Assembly (NCBI GenBank): GCA_964642505.1
Contig: CAZXQY010000002.1
Location: 1 to 64,000, forward strand
DNA: 64,000 nt
Direction: 5' to 3'
From: TMED69 sp964642505
GTDB lineage: Bacteria; Pseudomonadota; Gammaproteobacteria; Ga0077536
The notes under the pieces are model-generated. The model had not been told where the DNA came from, made no database searches, and saw nothing but the letters and a program-made list of their open reading frames with translations. A program made the position numbers and the translations under genes. Position 1 is the first letter of the stretch. Each line of letters begins with the position of its first letter. This document shows, one piece after another, positions 45,661 through 55,054 of the stretch.

Positions 45661-47043
45661 TCATTGTTTTTGTCGGCGGTTGTAGAAAACAATGATGGCT
45701 AGGGCAACAAGAATTATCGAAATGTCGCCGGCCATATTCGTGCTCCCACTCTTGTACATGACTCCGACGATCGAAGCAGATATATAAGAAGCAAACGTTC
45801 CGCATATCATTGCCCTTATTCCGACCTTGGCAAGATCGCTTCTCCGACTCGGAACCATTCCTCCTATTCCTCCGATCAGTATTGCAACAGAACCAAAGTT
45901 GGCAAATCCGCACAACGCGAAGGTCGCTATAATTTCTGATTTTTTTAATAGGGTGCCCGCTTCAATCAGAGGTGCCAGTTGACTATAGGCGACAAATTCG
46001 TTGAGTACTAATTTTGTTCCCATTAATCCGCCAACAGTAGCTGCATCTTCAATCGGCACTCCCATTAAAATTGCTGGTATGAAGAAAATGGCCCCCAGCA
46101 AATCACTAAGGCGTAGATTTTTTAGGTCTGCGTTAAAGACAAATGTGCTGTCTTCTGTTCCTAAAAACACGTCTGCTATCAAAAGTCCTAATTTTCCTAC
46201 GCAATAGTCTATGCCAGCTATTAACGCTAGCATTGCTATTAAAACTGCGCTTGCGGCAGCACCAACTTTCAGACCTTCTACGGCGCCAGTAGAAACCGCA
46301 TCTAGCAGATTGACTGCTTTTTTTTCCATTTCTAATTCTATCCCGGCTTTGGTACTGGATTGCTCGACTTCGGGGTAAACGATTTTAGCTATTACTAAAG
46401 CACCCGGTATGGCCATAACACTCGCCGCCATCATAAATTCTGCAGCGACTCCCATTTGAATGTATACAGCCATGATAGCTCCGGAAATACATGCCATAGA
46501 GCCAGCCATTATTGCCAAAAGCTCCGATTGAGTGGCCTTTAATAGAAAGGGTTTTATTAGAAGTTGGGCTTCCAACATTCCCACGAATACACTCGCTGCG
46601 TTTGACGTTGCCTCTATGCCACTTGCTCTCATCAGGCGATAAACGATTCTGGCAATTGATTTCACGACTGCTTGCATGATACCCAAATGGTAGGCAACCG
46701 CTGATAGAGAGGAGACAAAAATTAGTGTTGGGATTAGTTTAAAAACAAATATAAAACCTCCGGAAGGGCCAAATAGGGCTACCATTTTCTCGGTGTCATT
46801 TAATGGTCCTAGTACAAAGCTGGTGCCGTAATCAACAAAACCGATAAGTGTCTCAACACAGTGACCGAGCAGCTCAAAGATTCCTTGCCCCCACGGTGTG
46901 CGAAGAATAAAAACAGCTACGATGATTTGAGCGCTTATTCCACAGTTGACGAGATGCCAATCTATAGCTTTTCGGTTGTTTGACATAACAAGACATAAAA
47001 CAAAAATAGTTAGAATACCTATTAGTCCGATGAATTGTTCCAT
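45661..47043 (-). CDS. nupC: NupC-type concentrative nucleoside transporter
   Basis: A 460-aa inner-membrane proton or sodium symporter of the CNT family that imports nucleosides. Its hallmarks are GMLEAQLLIKPFL (about residues 152-164), MAVYIQMGV, MGTKLVLNEFVAY (about 325-337) with the substrate-binding NEFVAY, and CGFANFGSVAILIGGIGGMVP. About ten or more membrane helices are predicted. It is encoded alone and divergent from the vWA gene. Nucleosides are also the theme of the 55-59 kb region. Confidence 0.92.
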   Translation of the reverse strand: MEQFIGLIGILTIFVLCLVMSNNRKAIDWHLVNCGISAQIIVAVFILRTPWGQGIFELLGHCVETLIGFVDYGTSFVLGPLNDTEKMVALFGPSGGFIFVFKLIPTLIFVSSLSAVAYHLGIMQAVVKSIARIVYRLMRASGIEATSNAASVFVGMLEAQLLIKPFLLKATQSELLAIMAGSMACISGAIMAVYIQMGVAAEFMMAASVMAIPGALVIAKIVYPEVEQSSTKAGIELEMEKKAVNLLDAVSTGAVEGLKVGAAASAVLIAMLALIAGIDYCVGKLGLLIADVFLGTEDSTFVFNADLKNLRLSDLLGAIFFIPAILMGVPIEDAATVGGLMGTKLVLNEFVAYSQLAPLIEAGTLLKKSEIIATFALCGFANFGSVAILIGGIGGMVPSRRSDLAKVGIRAMICGTFASYISASIVGVMYKSGSTNMAGDISIILVALAIIVFYNRRQKQ

Positions 47044-47170
47044 GGTTTTTCCTTAACTTTTATTTGTTGGTAAAATAGATTTTTGAAACAGGGCTTTCTA
47101 AATTAAAACTACTTGTGTCTCTTTCGCTCGTCAACAGTAAATTGACATGTGGTGAATTTCCAAAGGGAGT

Positions 47171-47200
47171 TTGACGTTAATTCAGAAATAGTAGGATAAT
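47171..47200 (+). promoter_or_regulatory. Candidate promoter of the vWA/TPR operon
   Basis: TTGACG at 47171-47176 and GATAAT at 47195-47200, spacer 18 bp, lie about 60 bp ahead of the vWA ATG. The fit to sigma-70 is moderate. Confidence 0.45.
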
Positions 47201-47261
47201 TTCGAGAGCCACATGGCGCCGTTATTTGTCCGTAAAGATTTTCTGATTGGGGGTTTCGTGA

Positions 47262-48380
47262 ATGAAAGGCTTTAAATCGAGGACAACGATTTTTGCCGTT
47301 TTCCTTCTTCTCTTGTCTTTAGGGTTGCATTTGCTGATCTCTTGGCAGGCGGGTTTGCGAATGACACCACCTCAGCCCAAGAAAGTGGATGAAATATTGC
47401 TCGTTGTGGAAGAGAAAACGATAGAAGAGATTCCGGAAACACCTCCTGTAACTCCTGATGAGCCGCTAGATTTTGAAGAAGAATTTGATTTTGAACGGCT
47501 TGATACGTTACTGAATCCAGAAGTTTTCGTTCGCCCTCCCGAAGACAGTGATTTGGCTCTCAGAGCGCAAGGGATGGGATATCAGAATATAGAGCTTACG
47601 TTAGGTGCCGGTTTTATACCTATAAGCGATGGTTTTGGACTAGGTGGCTTTAAGTTTGGGATGGGAAACGGGTTAGGTGATGGTAGCGCCCAATTTGCAC
47701 CTTATATTGCCCGATTACGAGAAGTGGGTTTGGATGTGGTCTTTTGTGTAGACGCGACGGGCTCGATGGGCTGGGTACTTTCTGAGGTAAAAAACCGCAT
47801 AGAAGATATCGTGCGCATTGTACGAGCCCTCGTTCCCATAGCTAGATTTGGTTTTGTCGCTTATCGAGACGATGATGACCCCGAATTTGTCACGAAAATC
47901 CAAAATTTAACATATAGCACTAGGAAACTTCGTTGGTTTCTTAGCAATTTAAAGGCTGATGGCGGAGGCGATTGGCATGAAGCCGTTCATATTGGAGTGA
48001 AAGATGCTATTGAACTGTCGGGATGGCGGGTTGGGGCTAGAAAATTAATCGTTGTTATCGGAGATGCACCTTTAGGCCAGGGAGAGCTTGCGACTGCTTT
48101 GAATCACGTGAATCGTTTCAGATCTGGTGGAGGCACTGTATCGACGCTAGACGTTAGTGAGCAGGCTAACCCTCATTTAGTAGAGCAAAAACTCGGGAGG
48201 AAGGTGTTGCGTTCTCTTTATCGAGGTTCCGCGATGGAAGAGTTTGTTGCGATTTCTGAAGCAGGTCAAGGGGATAACGCCACTTTGGACGGCGACGCTA
48301 AATTAATGAAAAGGTTGATTAAACTGATAATGGGAGATCAGTTTGCTACCGAGATGGACGCTTTATTAGATGTTCTCTAA
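47262..48380 (+). CDS. Membrane-anchored von Willebrand A-domain protein with TonB-like N-terminus
   Basis: A 372-aa protein. Residues 1-30 are a single membrane helix. Residues about 35-80 are proline- and acid-rich (PPQPKK, EETPPVTPDEP-like), as in TonB/TolA linkers. A vWA domain starts near residue 155 with DVVFCVDATGSMG, the MIDAS D-x-T-x-S variant, then YRDDDDPE and VVIGDAPLG. Metal-dependent binding to a partner is expected, on the periplasmic side. The TPR gene starts 8 nt downstream. I know of no characterised member of this combination. Confidence 0.75.
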   Translation: MKGFKSRTTIFAVFLLLLSLGLHLLISWQAGLRMTPPQPKKVDEILLVVEEKTIEEIPETPPVTPDEPLDFEEEFDFERLDTLLNPEVFVRPPEDSDLALRAQGMGYQNIELTLGAGFIPISDGFGLGGFKFGMGNGLGDGSAQFAPYIARLREVGLDVVFCVDATGSMGWVLSEVKNRIEDIVRIVRALVPIARFGFVAYRDDDDPEFVTKIQNLTYSTRKLRWFLSNLKADGGGDWHEAVHIGVKDAIELSGWRVGARKLIVVIGDAPLGQGELATALNHVNRFRSGGGTVSTLDVSEQANPHLVEQKLGRKVLRSLYRGSAMEEFVAISEAGQGDNATLDGDAKLMKRLIKLIMGDQFATEMDALLDVL

Positions 48381-48388
48381 TCTGATAG

Positions 48389-50616
48389 ATGGTTATCGGT
48401 GTTATGACTAGCTTAATGCAGCGATTGCTGGTCTTGTGGTTATTAAATCCCTTCGTGCTAGCCAAGGCATACCCTGAAGGTGACGCTCTGAGCTTGGCTG
48501 ACTCGATACTAAATTTTCAAGATGAAAGTAAGGAAAAGGTTTTGGAAGTAGCAACGGTAGGCGCGCTTGTAAATAAGTTAATAAAAAGCGTTCGGGAAAC
48601 TCCTGTGTCGTTGGAAGATCTTATACGGATTGACGAAATAGTTAAGTCGATGNNNNNNNNNNAGATATACAAGGGAGACTGGCAACTCTCGAGATGGCTA
48701 CTAATGATAACGAGACAGCATTAGAGAACATGTATCGGTCTCAATTATGGGCTGATTTGAATTTTGGGGAAGTGGTTTTTATTTATGCGGGAGCTTGGAC
48801 TAATTTACTTATTGCGCGAAAGAGTACTGATCAAATAATAAAAGGCAGAGCATTGAGGTTGGCACATAAAGGGTTTCGGGTAGCATCTACCCAGTTTTTT
48901 AGGCCTAACCTTATGTATGGAGCATGGGCCGGAGTGGGTTATGTCGAAGCTGAGATGGGTAGATTCGCGCGTGCGCGGGAAATCTTCAGCAGGCTTTATC
49001 AGGTCATGGACGAAACAGAAAACAATAAAGCGAAATCGGTATTAGAGCGCGAATTGAGAGTGTTAGACGCCTTAACAGGAAATATAAAAACACGAAATTT
49101 CACCAAAAGGGTTGATAAAGACGAGGCACAAATATTACGAGTGGAGTTAATTTCGTTGCTGAGGGAAAGCAAAGAAGATGAAAGTTTTCCCGAAGGTGCA
49201 GCTGAACGCTTCAATAAGTTGGTGAGGGCAGGGCGTCTAGATCAATCTCTGTTTGAAGAAGTGATGACTTATTCTCTAGAGCTCTCCTCTTTGAATATCG
49301 GGCAATGGGCAGAACTCGCTTCCGCTGAGTATCGTCTACAGAACGGTGATTTTACCAGGGCGGTCAGGAAGTTCAATGCTTTCTTCAATAGAGGGAATAT
49401 TCCAAGAGGGCTAGATTTAAGAAGGTATCGTTATCGTTGGGCTGTATCCGCATATAAAGCACGGTATTACCAAACTAGTGCGGGCATTCTAGAGCGCCTT
49501 CTTCGAAATCGTGATTTGTCGGAAGAGACACTGAGAAAGTCGAGCAAGCTATTATATCTCGCTTATCTGAAGCAAGAAGTCGAGAAGGCTTCTTTGAGTA
49601 ACAGAAAATTCCTTCATAAGGCTGCCCGAAGATTTATAGAGACAAACCCAGAAGACGCAGCGATAAATGGGGCAAAACTTGTTTTAGCCCAAACTAATCC
49701 TAATCATAATGAATCGATACGAATGCTAGAAGGTTTATTGGAAGAGGGCCCCGATAGGTCGAGCTTTTTAAGAGCCCTATTCGAAGTAAAGGCTCGACGG
49801 TTCAGTAACAAGATTTCTTTAGGGCAAATGCAGGAAAGCAAGCGCTTTGCTAGAGATGGCTTGGATTCTTATCAACAAATGGACGATGTTGATCGGGAAA
49901 GGCCGTTGAACAGAGCTATTAATCTTCAGATGCGAGCCGTTGTTCTTGAAAATTCAGAAAACATTTTATCGGAAATTAAAGAGATTGAAATGACAGGGCC
50001 TTTGGGTAGGGATGTCGAACGCACTCTGTTTTGGACCCGGTTACTTGTAGCTGGTAGATATGATTACAGAGAAGCGAAGGTATATTTCGATGGTTTGATG
50101 GCTCGGGTCATCCCGAGTTGGAAAGTAGATATTCTATATCTTCTTTTGTCGTCCATGAAAAACAAGAAATTGGTCGTCCATTTAGCTGAGCGTTTAACCC
50201 GTTTGCCCAGCCTAGAATCTAGTATGGCTAAGCGAACTAGGATTATTTGGATACAAGGTTTGATTGACCTCGGAAATAGTGAGGAGGCTTACGAACAGGC
50301 TAGGTTTTTTCTAACGGATTACCCCACTTCTGGGGACGCTTGGCGGTTGCTAGGCCGTAGCGCCGAAGCTGAAGGCCAGCTATTTGAAGCTGATAAAGCT
50401 TGGGGAATGGTGACTAAGAAGACTAGCCCGCGCCAAAAGATTTGGTGGGAAGGAATGATTAATAGGACTAGGATCCGAGCTGCAAGGCGACCCGATCAAG
50501 CTTGCGCGCTTCTCAAACGGCTTATACAAAGTGATAAACATATCCCAAGGGACTATTTGAAAAATTTTAGATATTTAAAAAACAATCTAGACTGCGCTTT
50601 TTTAGGACGGTCTTAA
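48389..50616 (+). CDS. Secreted TPR-rich protein, interrupted by an assembly gap
   Basis: A large protein with signal peptide (LLVLWLLNPFVLAKA, cleavage near residue 26) followed by helical repeats of TPR type; clear ones include LMYGAWAGVGYVEAEMGRFARAREIFSRLY and AEYRLQNGDFTRAVRKFNAFF. The frame reads through to 48652, meets 10 N, and resumes from 48664 in a different frame with DIQGRLATLEMAT. The apparent shift is an artefact of the arbitrary gap size. About 730 aa plus the gap. It pairs with the vWA gene upstream. Confidence 0.7.
48653..48662. other. Assembly gap (10 N)
   Basis: Ten N inside the TPR gene. Real length is unknown; the reading frame would be restored by a gap of 3n+2 bases. 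Confidence 0.98.
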
Positions 50617-50638
50617 AAAGCAACAGGCTCGGCAAATT

Positions 50639-51256
50639 CTAAATTAGCATTCGCGCAGCCTCATAGGCCTCCCAGATGCTGGGACCTGAATATTTAATTT
50701 TAGCTAGGGTTTGGATTTCAGTTTTCGCATTTACCGCTACCGAATTCGGTAAAGTTTGGAAAAGAGTCAGGTCGGAAGACGAATCCCCATATGCTACGCA
50801 TTCCTCTCTGCTCAGGTTGAGTGAAGACAATAGTTTGTCGGTTACTGCTAATTTGTCGTCACTACTAACCAGCTGATCGGCGCCTTTAATGTTACCAGGT
50901 CGTACAATTGCGCCATGAGAATAATCTAAGCCCCAGCTTTTCAGCCGGTCTACAAAAAATTTCGGAGATTGAGAAATAACGACGCTGTGTTCTTTTCGAT
51001 CTTTTATATCCAAGAACGTCTCTTTCACGCCATCAAGCCATGCGCTCCCAAGGAACGCTTCGTCTATTTGATCGTCAGTTATATCCGACCACAAAGGTAA
51101 ACACCGCATCCAGAACCCGTTGTCAGAAATTTTTCCTTTGCTCCAATCGTCTTCTATTAGGAGAGTCTCTTCTAAAGACCCTACTATTCGAGAAATTTCT
51201 AGGCAAGCTGAACCTTTGAGTAGCGTCCCGTCCATGTCAAAAACGTGGAGAATCAA
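50639..51256 (-). CDS. HAD-superfamily phosphatase (SerB-like subgroup)
   Basis: A 205-aa haloacid dehalogenase-fold phosphatase. Motif I is VFDMDGTLL (nucleophile Asp7), motif II lies in VVISQSP (Ser), and motif IV is GDSSSDL. Length and the helical cap resemble phosphoserine-phosphatase-like HADs of unknown specificity. The start is TTG at 51256 with GAGG 8 nt upstream. It is the last gene of a six-gene operon, 35 nt after the NAMPT gene. A nucleotide substrate such as NMN is possible but unproven. Confidence 0.82.
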   Translation of the reverse strand: MILHVFDMDGTLLKGSACLEISRIVGSLEETLLIEDDWSKGKISDNGFWMRCLPLWSDITDDQIDEAFLGSAWLDGVKETFLDIKDRKEHSVVISQSPKFFVDRLKSWGLDYSHGAIVRPGNIKGADQLVSSDDKLAVTDKLLSSLNLSREECVAYGDSSSDLTLFQTLPNSVAVNAKTEIQTLAKIKYSGPSIWEAYEAARMLI

Positions 51257-51291
51257 TTACTGTACCTCGCTCCATCTCGTTAGCTATTTGA

Positions 51292-52728
51292 CTAGTTTCT
51301 TGCGTCTCGAAGAGGTTTCACTACGTCTAGGTAATACGACTCAGGGTAGGGTCTTTCGCTGCAGTCGATCAATTCAGCAAAGTCCCATTTTTTAAGGAGT
51401 TTCCCGTTCCGAAAAACTGGTTGAAGGAGATTTTTTTCTGGTTTTATAGAATCTCGAGGGACAGTTTTATGGACTCCGTTCTCAATTGTGAGGGCTAGAC
51501 GCCCTTTCTTAGAGATTTTGAAATCAGCTCCTGTCGGAGTCTTTGATATATCCTGCCAATTTCCATCCACAAAGACGGCGTTAGCTTTTTGCCCAAAATT
51601 CATCGTATCCCGATTGTGGTGTTGAAGTAGTCCACCCCCCATGCCGAAAATAGCATTTTCAGCTGAAAATCCTCTTTTTTCCATTTCGATGAATATACTA
51701 GGCAAAGCCTCAAAGGTGACGCCATCGCCCTGAACTACCCGAATATACGAGGGCAAGACTTTGAAGCCCTTTGAATTAGTTTCATAACCAAAAGAATCCA
51801 TTAGCCATTGAGTGGTATCTGAAGTAACTGTAACTACGTCACCGGAATCTGGCCTAACGCCCACTAAACCAGGAAAATTTTGAATCTGAGATTTAAGTTC
51901 TTTGCCGATAATGTTTTTGACGCAATTTTCATGGTCGTAAGTATCAGTGAGCAGGATAGCAATCCCAGTATCCGCGTAGGTGTCCAACATATTCTTCAGA
52001 GCTGATGCTTCATTATCTCGCCCCCAGGCACAAAACCCAGCGTGCTCAGAGTTGCAGCCAGAATTTGAAATATTTCCAGCATTGTAATATCTTTTGGCCG
52101 CTACTATTCCGGGGACGGTGTCACTTTGGCTAAAATTCACTAAATGCGCCATCCCTCCCAATCCAGCTGATTCTTGAGAACTAACACCCCGAGCTCCGTA
52201 GTCGTGTAGCATATGTCTAAGCACTTCAGGACTATCAGAAGTATACTCTAGTGATTCCCTGATTATTTGTTTAGCCAGCCAGCTGATGCTTCCTATTGTG
52301 GTGGGATACCATACCGCCCTAAGCAAAGCAGTTTCAAAAAAACTTGTCGTCCAAAAGTATTTTGGGTCTGTATTTACCAACTGGACCAGTACATTTCGAG
52401 GAGGCAAAACAGTTCCTTCTGGTACGGCTTCTATTTCAACGGGAAGAAAGCCTCCGTGATCGTTCAAAACACCTAGCCATAATTCCCGGTTAAAATGCAT
52501 GCCTTGCTCCCGCTCGATATGCTCGGCCTCGTCGATTTGTTCAAGCGTGATCGGGGACATTAAATATTCCCTCAAATAGGCCTGTAAGCCGACAAACATG
52601 GTGGACGGTAGGTAACCGCCTCGGGATTCAATATAGCTAGAGACATATTGTGTGCCCGGCGGGTAGAGCGCGTAGTGGCAGTGTTTATAATTGTCTACGT
52701 CAATAATAACGTTGTTATGAAACCCCAT
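51292..52728 (-). CDS. nadV: Nicotinamide phosphoribosyltransferase (NadV/NAMPT)
   Basis: Makes NMN from nicotinamide and PRPP, bypassing nicotinamidase in NAD salvage. The 478-aa protein matches human NAMPT along its length: YPPGTQYVSSYIESRG, HDYGARGVSSQESAG, FSQSDTVPG (Asp203), NSEHAG (catalytic-site His229), RPDSGD (Arg292, Asp294), and QGDGV with GMGGGLLQ. NAMPT-type enzymes are patchily distributed in bacteria, often by transfer. It lies 55 nt downstream of the PNPOx gene, in the same operon. AAGGTAGGAACAACTT leads to the ATG. Confidence 0.93.
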   Translation of the reverse strand: MGFHNNVIIDVDNYKHCHYALYPPGTQYVSSYIESRGGYLPSTMFVGLQAYLREYLMSPITLEQIDEAEHIEREQGMHFNRELWLGVLNDHGGFLPVEIEAVPEGTVLPPRNVLVQLVNTDPKYFWTTSFFETALLRAVWYPTTIGSISWLAKQIIRESLEYTSDSPEVLRHMLHDYGARGVSSQESAGLGGMAHLVNFSQSDTVPGIVAAKRYYNAGNISNSGCNSEHAGFCAWGRDNEASALKNMLDTYADTGIAILLTDTYDHENCVKNIIGKELKSQIQNFPGLVGVRPDSGDVVTVTSDTTQWLMDSFGYETNSKGFKVLPSYIRVVQGDGVTFEALPSIFIEMEKRGFSAENAIFGMGGGLLQHHNRDTMNFGQKANAVFVDGNWQDISKTPTGADFKISKKGRLALTIENGVHKTVPRDSIKPEKNLLQPVFRNGKLLKKWDFAELIDCSERPYPESYYLDVVKPLRDARN

Positions 52729-52783
52729 AAGTTGTTCCTACCTTAATTTCTGGGTTCTCGGTACGCCTCTTCGGGCACCTTTG

Positions 52784-53326
52784 TTAAATTCTACGATCTT
52801 TTACGAACTCCGGTAATTCCCTTGATTCGACTGCTTGAGGGGCAGCTGTTTCTCTGCAATCCCACCCTATCATCTTCGACGGTGAAAGTGAGTAGTATTG
52901 TCTGCCTACGGCTTTCCCAAATTGGAAGTAAGGTTCGGCATAGGGATGTCCTTCATAAAAATATTTTTCGAACACCAAATTTTGGAGTGTATCAAAAAGA
53001 ACTGGATCCTCGACTTTTGTAGCAGTTCCTATAATTCGAACACCAGCTACTGTGGCGTATTCATCACCGCTATCAACGAGGGCAGCGAAACTTCTTTTTT
53101 CGTCGAAATTTATCGCATGCCTTCCGCCGGCGTCTATAGGAAGATAAATAGTCTCTTTCTGTACGACGTACCATAGAGATGACAAATAAATGGAGCCGTC
53201 TTTTTCTGTCGTGGCAAGGCGTATAGTCTTTTCGTTCTTCAGATAAGCCCAACGCTTTTTCCCTCTTAGTGGGGCGGCCATGCTGGCCGTAACTTCAACA
53301 AATGCGGAACTTTCTAGTAATGCCAT
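52784..53326 (-). CDS. PNPOx-fold flavin/cofactor-binding protein, copy 1
   Basis: A 180-aa split beta-barrel protein of the pyridoxamine 5'-phosphate oxidase-like superfamily. Members bind FMN, F420 or haem. KTIRLATTEKDGSIYLSSLWYVV and VAGVRIIGTATKVED fit the fold, and KYFYEGHP plus MIGWD are shared with the second copy at 53835. Sequence similarity between the two copies shows they are paralogues. The gene starts 6 nt after cupin 1. A conventional PNP oxidase (PdxH) would be about 215 aa, so this is not PdxH. Confidence 0.8.
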   Translation of the reverse strand: MALLESSAFVEVTASMAAPLRGKKRWAYLKNEKTIRLATTEKDGSIYLSSLWYVVQKETIYLPIDAGGRHAINFDEKRSFAALVDSGDEYATVAGVRIIGTATKVEDPVLFDTLQNLVFEKYFYEGHPYAEPYFQFGKAVGRQYYSLSPSKMIGWDCRETAAPQAVESRELPEFVKDRRI

Positions 53327-53332
53327 TTAGAT

Positions 53333-53788
53333 TTACCCCCTCTGAGCAAGTAAAGCCTTTCTGTAGCTGGGCGCTTCGACAATACCCGGTCCGTGCGACG
53401 GTCCACTGGTCCACAGAAAACTGCTCTGTATCCCGGTGGCTTCAAGTGTGTATGTATATCCTGCAGGAAGATATATGTGTTCGCCAGGTCCGGCCTCAAG
53501 GACAACTTCCTTTCCATTCGCGTCCTGGACTCGTAGTCGGATCATCCCGGTCAGGCAACATTGTGATTCGTCAAAGTTTGCTTGATACCAATTAACCGGT
53601 TCATGGTTAGGTTCGGCATAGCAGATACCTTGCCTAAAGTAACGAGCGTCCTCCCTTTCTTGTGAAATAAAAATCGCCGTCTGTATACCTTTATTGAACT
53701 CTAACCTAGGCATGTCTTTAATGTCGTCCGGGCTCATTACCTTCGGGTATCTTTGTGTTTTAGATTTCAATTCGTCTTCAGCGCTCAT
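53333..53788 (-). CDS. Metal-ligand-less cupin protein, copy 1
   Basis: A 151-aa protein with a cupin-like fold. It shares MPRLxFxxGxxxxIFIS, then EGDHxW.PAGY-type LEAGPGEHIYLPAGYTYTLEATG, with copy 2 at 54379. It lacks the HxH and the final His of the cupin metal site, as in EutQ-like cupins. GGAGGAGGAG precedes the ATG. It sits 46 nt after PNPOx copy 2. Function unknown. Confidence 0.78.
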   Translation of the reverse strand: MSAEDELKSKTQRYPKVMSPDDIKDMPRLEFNKGIQTAIFISQEREDARYFRQGICYAEPNHEPVNWYQANFDESQCCLTGMIRLRVQDANGKEVVLEAGPGEHIYLPAGYTYTLEATGIQSSFLWTSGPSHGPGIVEAPSYRKALLAQRG

Positions 53789-53834
53789 AGGTCTCCTCCT
53801 CCCAGGCTCCTTCTTCCTTTAAATACAATATAGC

Positions 53835-54377
53835 TTATTTTTTGCGTGTCTGGTGAGGGAAAACTCTGCGTTCCATGATCGGGGCTTGCGGCAACATTCG
53901 TCGGTCCCATCCGTCCAAAGTTTGCACTATCACTTTGTACCAACGACGCTCTTCGAGTGCTCCTTGGCTCAAAAAATGTTCCAGATGAGGATGCCCTTCA
54001 TAAAAGTATTTTACCAAAGTTAAATCGGTAAGTTCCTCTTTAATTTTGCCGTTCTTTACTGGAGTGGCGGCTCCTTCCAAAGAAACTCCCCGAAAACTAG
54101 AGAGGTCTTCGCCTTCATCGATTACTCCTGAAACCTTACCGCCACCATCCAAGGCGGATAGGTGTTTGGCTCCCTGTGTGGTGGCACGTCCTGGATCTCC
54201 AATAGTAGGGTCTATGAAGAAGTAAATAAAATTTTGTCTTGTTACGAACCAAACAGGACTCACAGTTATGGGTTTTCTGCCTAGCACCGTTGCTAGTCTC
54301 AAGGTCTTGGCTTTTTCTAAAAATCCCCACAGAGTTGCATTTTTCAATGGGGCTATATCGGATTCCTTGACGCTCAT
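53835..54377 (-). CDS. PNPOx-fold flavin/cofactor-binding protein, copy 2
   Basis: A 180-aa paralogue of the 52784 gene with KTLRLATVLGRKPITVSPVWFV, FRGVSLEGAATPVK, KYFYEGHPHLEHF and DGWDRRMLPQ. It has the same length as copy 1 but an altered start and a basic C-terminal tail. It begins 1 nt after the stop of cupin 2, so translation is coupled. Each PNPOx gene thus follows its own cupin gene. Confidence 0.8.
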   Translation of the reverse strand: MSVKESDIAPLKNATLWGFLEKAKTLRLATVLGRKPITVSPVWFVTRQNFIYFFIDPTIGDPGRATTQGAKHLSALDGGGKVSGVIDEGEDLSSFRGVSLEGAATPVKNGKIKEELTDLTLVKYFYEGHPHLEHFLSQGALEERRWYKVIVQTLDGWDRRMLPQAPIMERRVFPHQTRKK

Positions 54378-54378
54378 T

Positions 54379-54918
54379 TTATTTTTTCCTTTTCCCGCGT
54401 TTGACTAGGCGCTGTGAATCTCGTTTAAGCATGTCGCTATAAGCCGGTCCTGCAGGGTCACCAGTATCTCTCCAGCCGGAGTGTAAAACCGGTGCCATAG
54501 TCCAAAAATTTATCGAGTCAATTCCTGAGGCTCTCAGTGTGTATTCATAACCGGCGGGAGCCCAGAAGTGGTCTCCTTCTTCCACCGAAAATTCGGTCTT
54601 GGTGCCTTTAGCGTCTTTTACTATAACAAGCAAGCGCCCCTTCATGCAGTAGAAAGCCTCGTCCCAACTAACCTCATCCCACACGAGGTCGTCCATGTCA
54701 GCGTCATGAAAGCACAATCCTTGGCTATAAAATTGGGATTCTTCTCGTTCCCTAGAGATAAAAATTCCGCTCTCCATACCCCTTACGAAACGCAATCGCG
54801 GCATACTAGCGATTTCATCATGGGTGAGATGTCGTGGAACCCGACTTTCTCTAGGGCGTACGGAGGCTCTTATTTTTGCAGCCTTCGACTTGGTTTCTTT
54901 GCTGACAGCATCCGCCAT
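54379..54918 (-). CDS. Metal-ligand-less cupin protein, copy 2 (first gene of the operon)
   Basis: A 179-aa cupin with a lysine/arginine-rich N-terminal extension (residues 1-30) not seen in copy 1. Core: MPRLRFVRGMESGIFISREREES, VSWDEAFYCMKGRLLVIV, EEGDHFWAPAGYEYTLRASG. The positions of the metal-binding HxH are occupied by WD. A frame open to 54972 exists, but ATG at 54918 has AAAGGGG and is preferred. An operator-overlapped promoter lies about 62-100 nt upstream. Confidence 0.78.
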   Translation of the reverse strand: MADAVSKETKSKAAKIRASVRPRESRVPRHLTHDEIASMPRLRFVRGMESGIFISREREESQFYSQGLCFHDADMDDLVWDEVSWDEAFYCMKGRLLVIVKDAKGTKTEFSVEEGDHFWAPAGYEYTLRASGIDSINFWTMAPVLHSGWRDTGDPAGPAYSDMLKRDSQRLVKRGKRKK

Positions 54919-54986
54919 TTGTTTCCCCTTTAAGCCCATGCGGAACCAAATTAAGGCCGACCGGCTTGTCACATCTTAATCGTCCG

Positions 54987-55015
54987 AGTATACAAAAAAA
55001 ACTTATAATTGGAAA
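54987..55015 (-). promoter_or_regulatory. Promoter of the cupin/PNPOx/NAMPT operon
   Basis: On the minus strand TTTCCA (55015-55010) and TATACT (54992-54987) are separated by 17 bp, the latter near consensus. Predicted start near 54980. The -35 overlaps the AAACGTTT palindrome at 55011-55022, the position expected for a repressor. Confidence 0.6.
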
Positions 55016-55022
55016 CGTTTAT
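55011..55022. promoter_or_regulatory. LacI-type operator 1 (AAACGTTT core)
   Basis: GGAAACGTTTAT, with the 8-bp palindromic core at 55013-55020. It overlaps the -35 of the cupin/PNPOx operon. PurR and many other LacI-family proteins bind such AAACGTTT cores, and a LacI-family gene lies 2 kb away. Confidence 0.6.
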
Positions 55023-55054
55023 ATAAGCCGTCAGTCTGAGTCTTTTTACGTTGT

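Noticed and set aside
48389..50616. A real frameshift in the TPR gene
   Set aside because: The frame change coincides exactly with 10 N, whose number is arbitrary.
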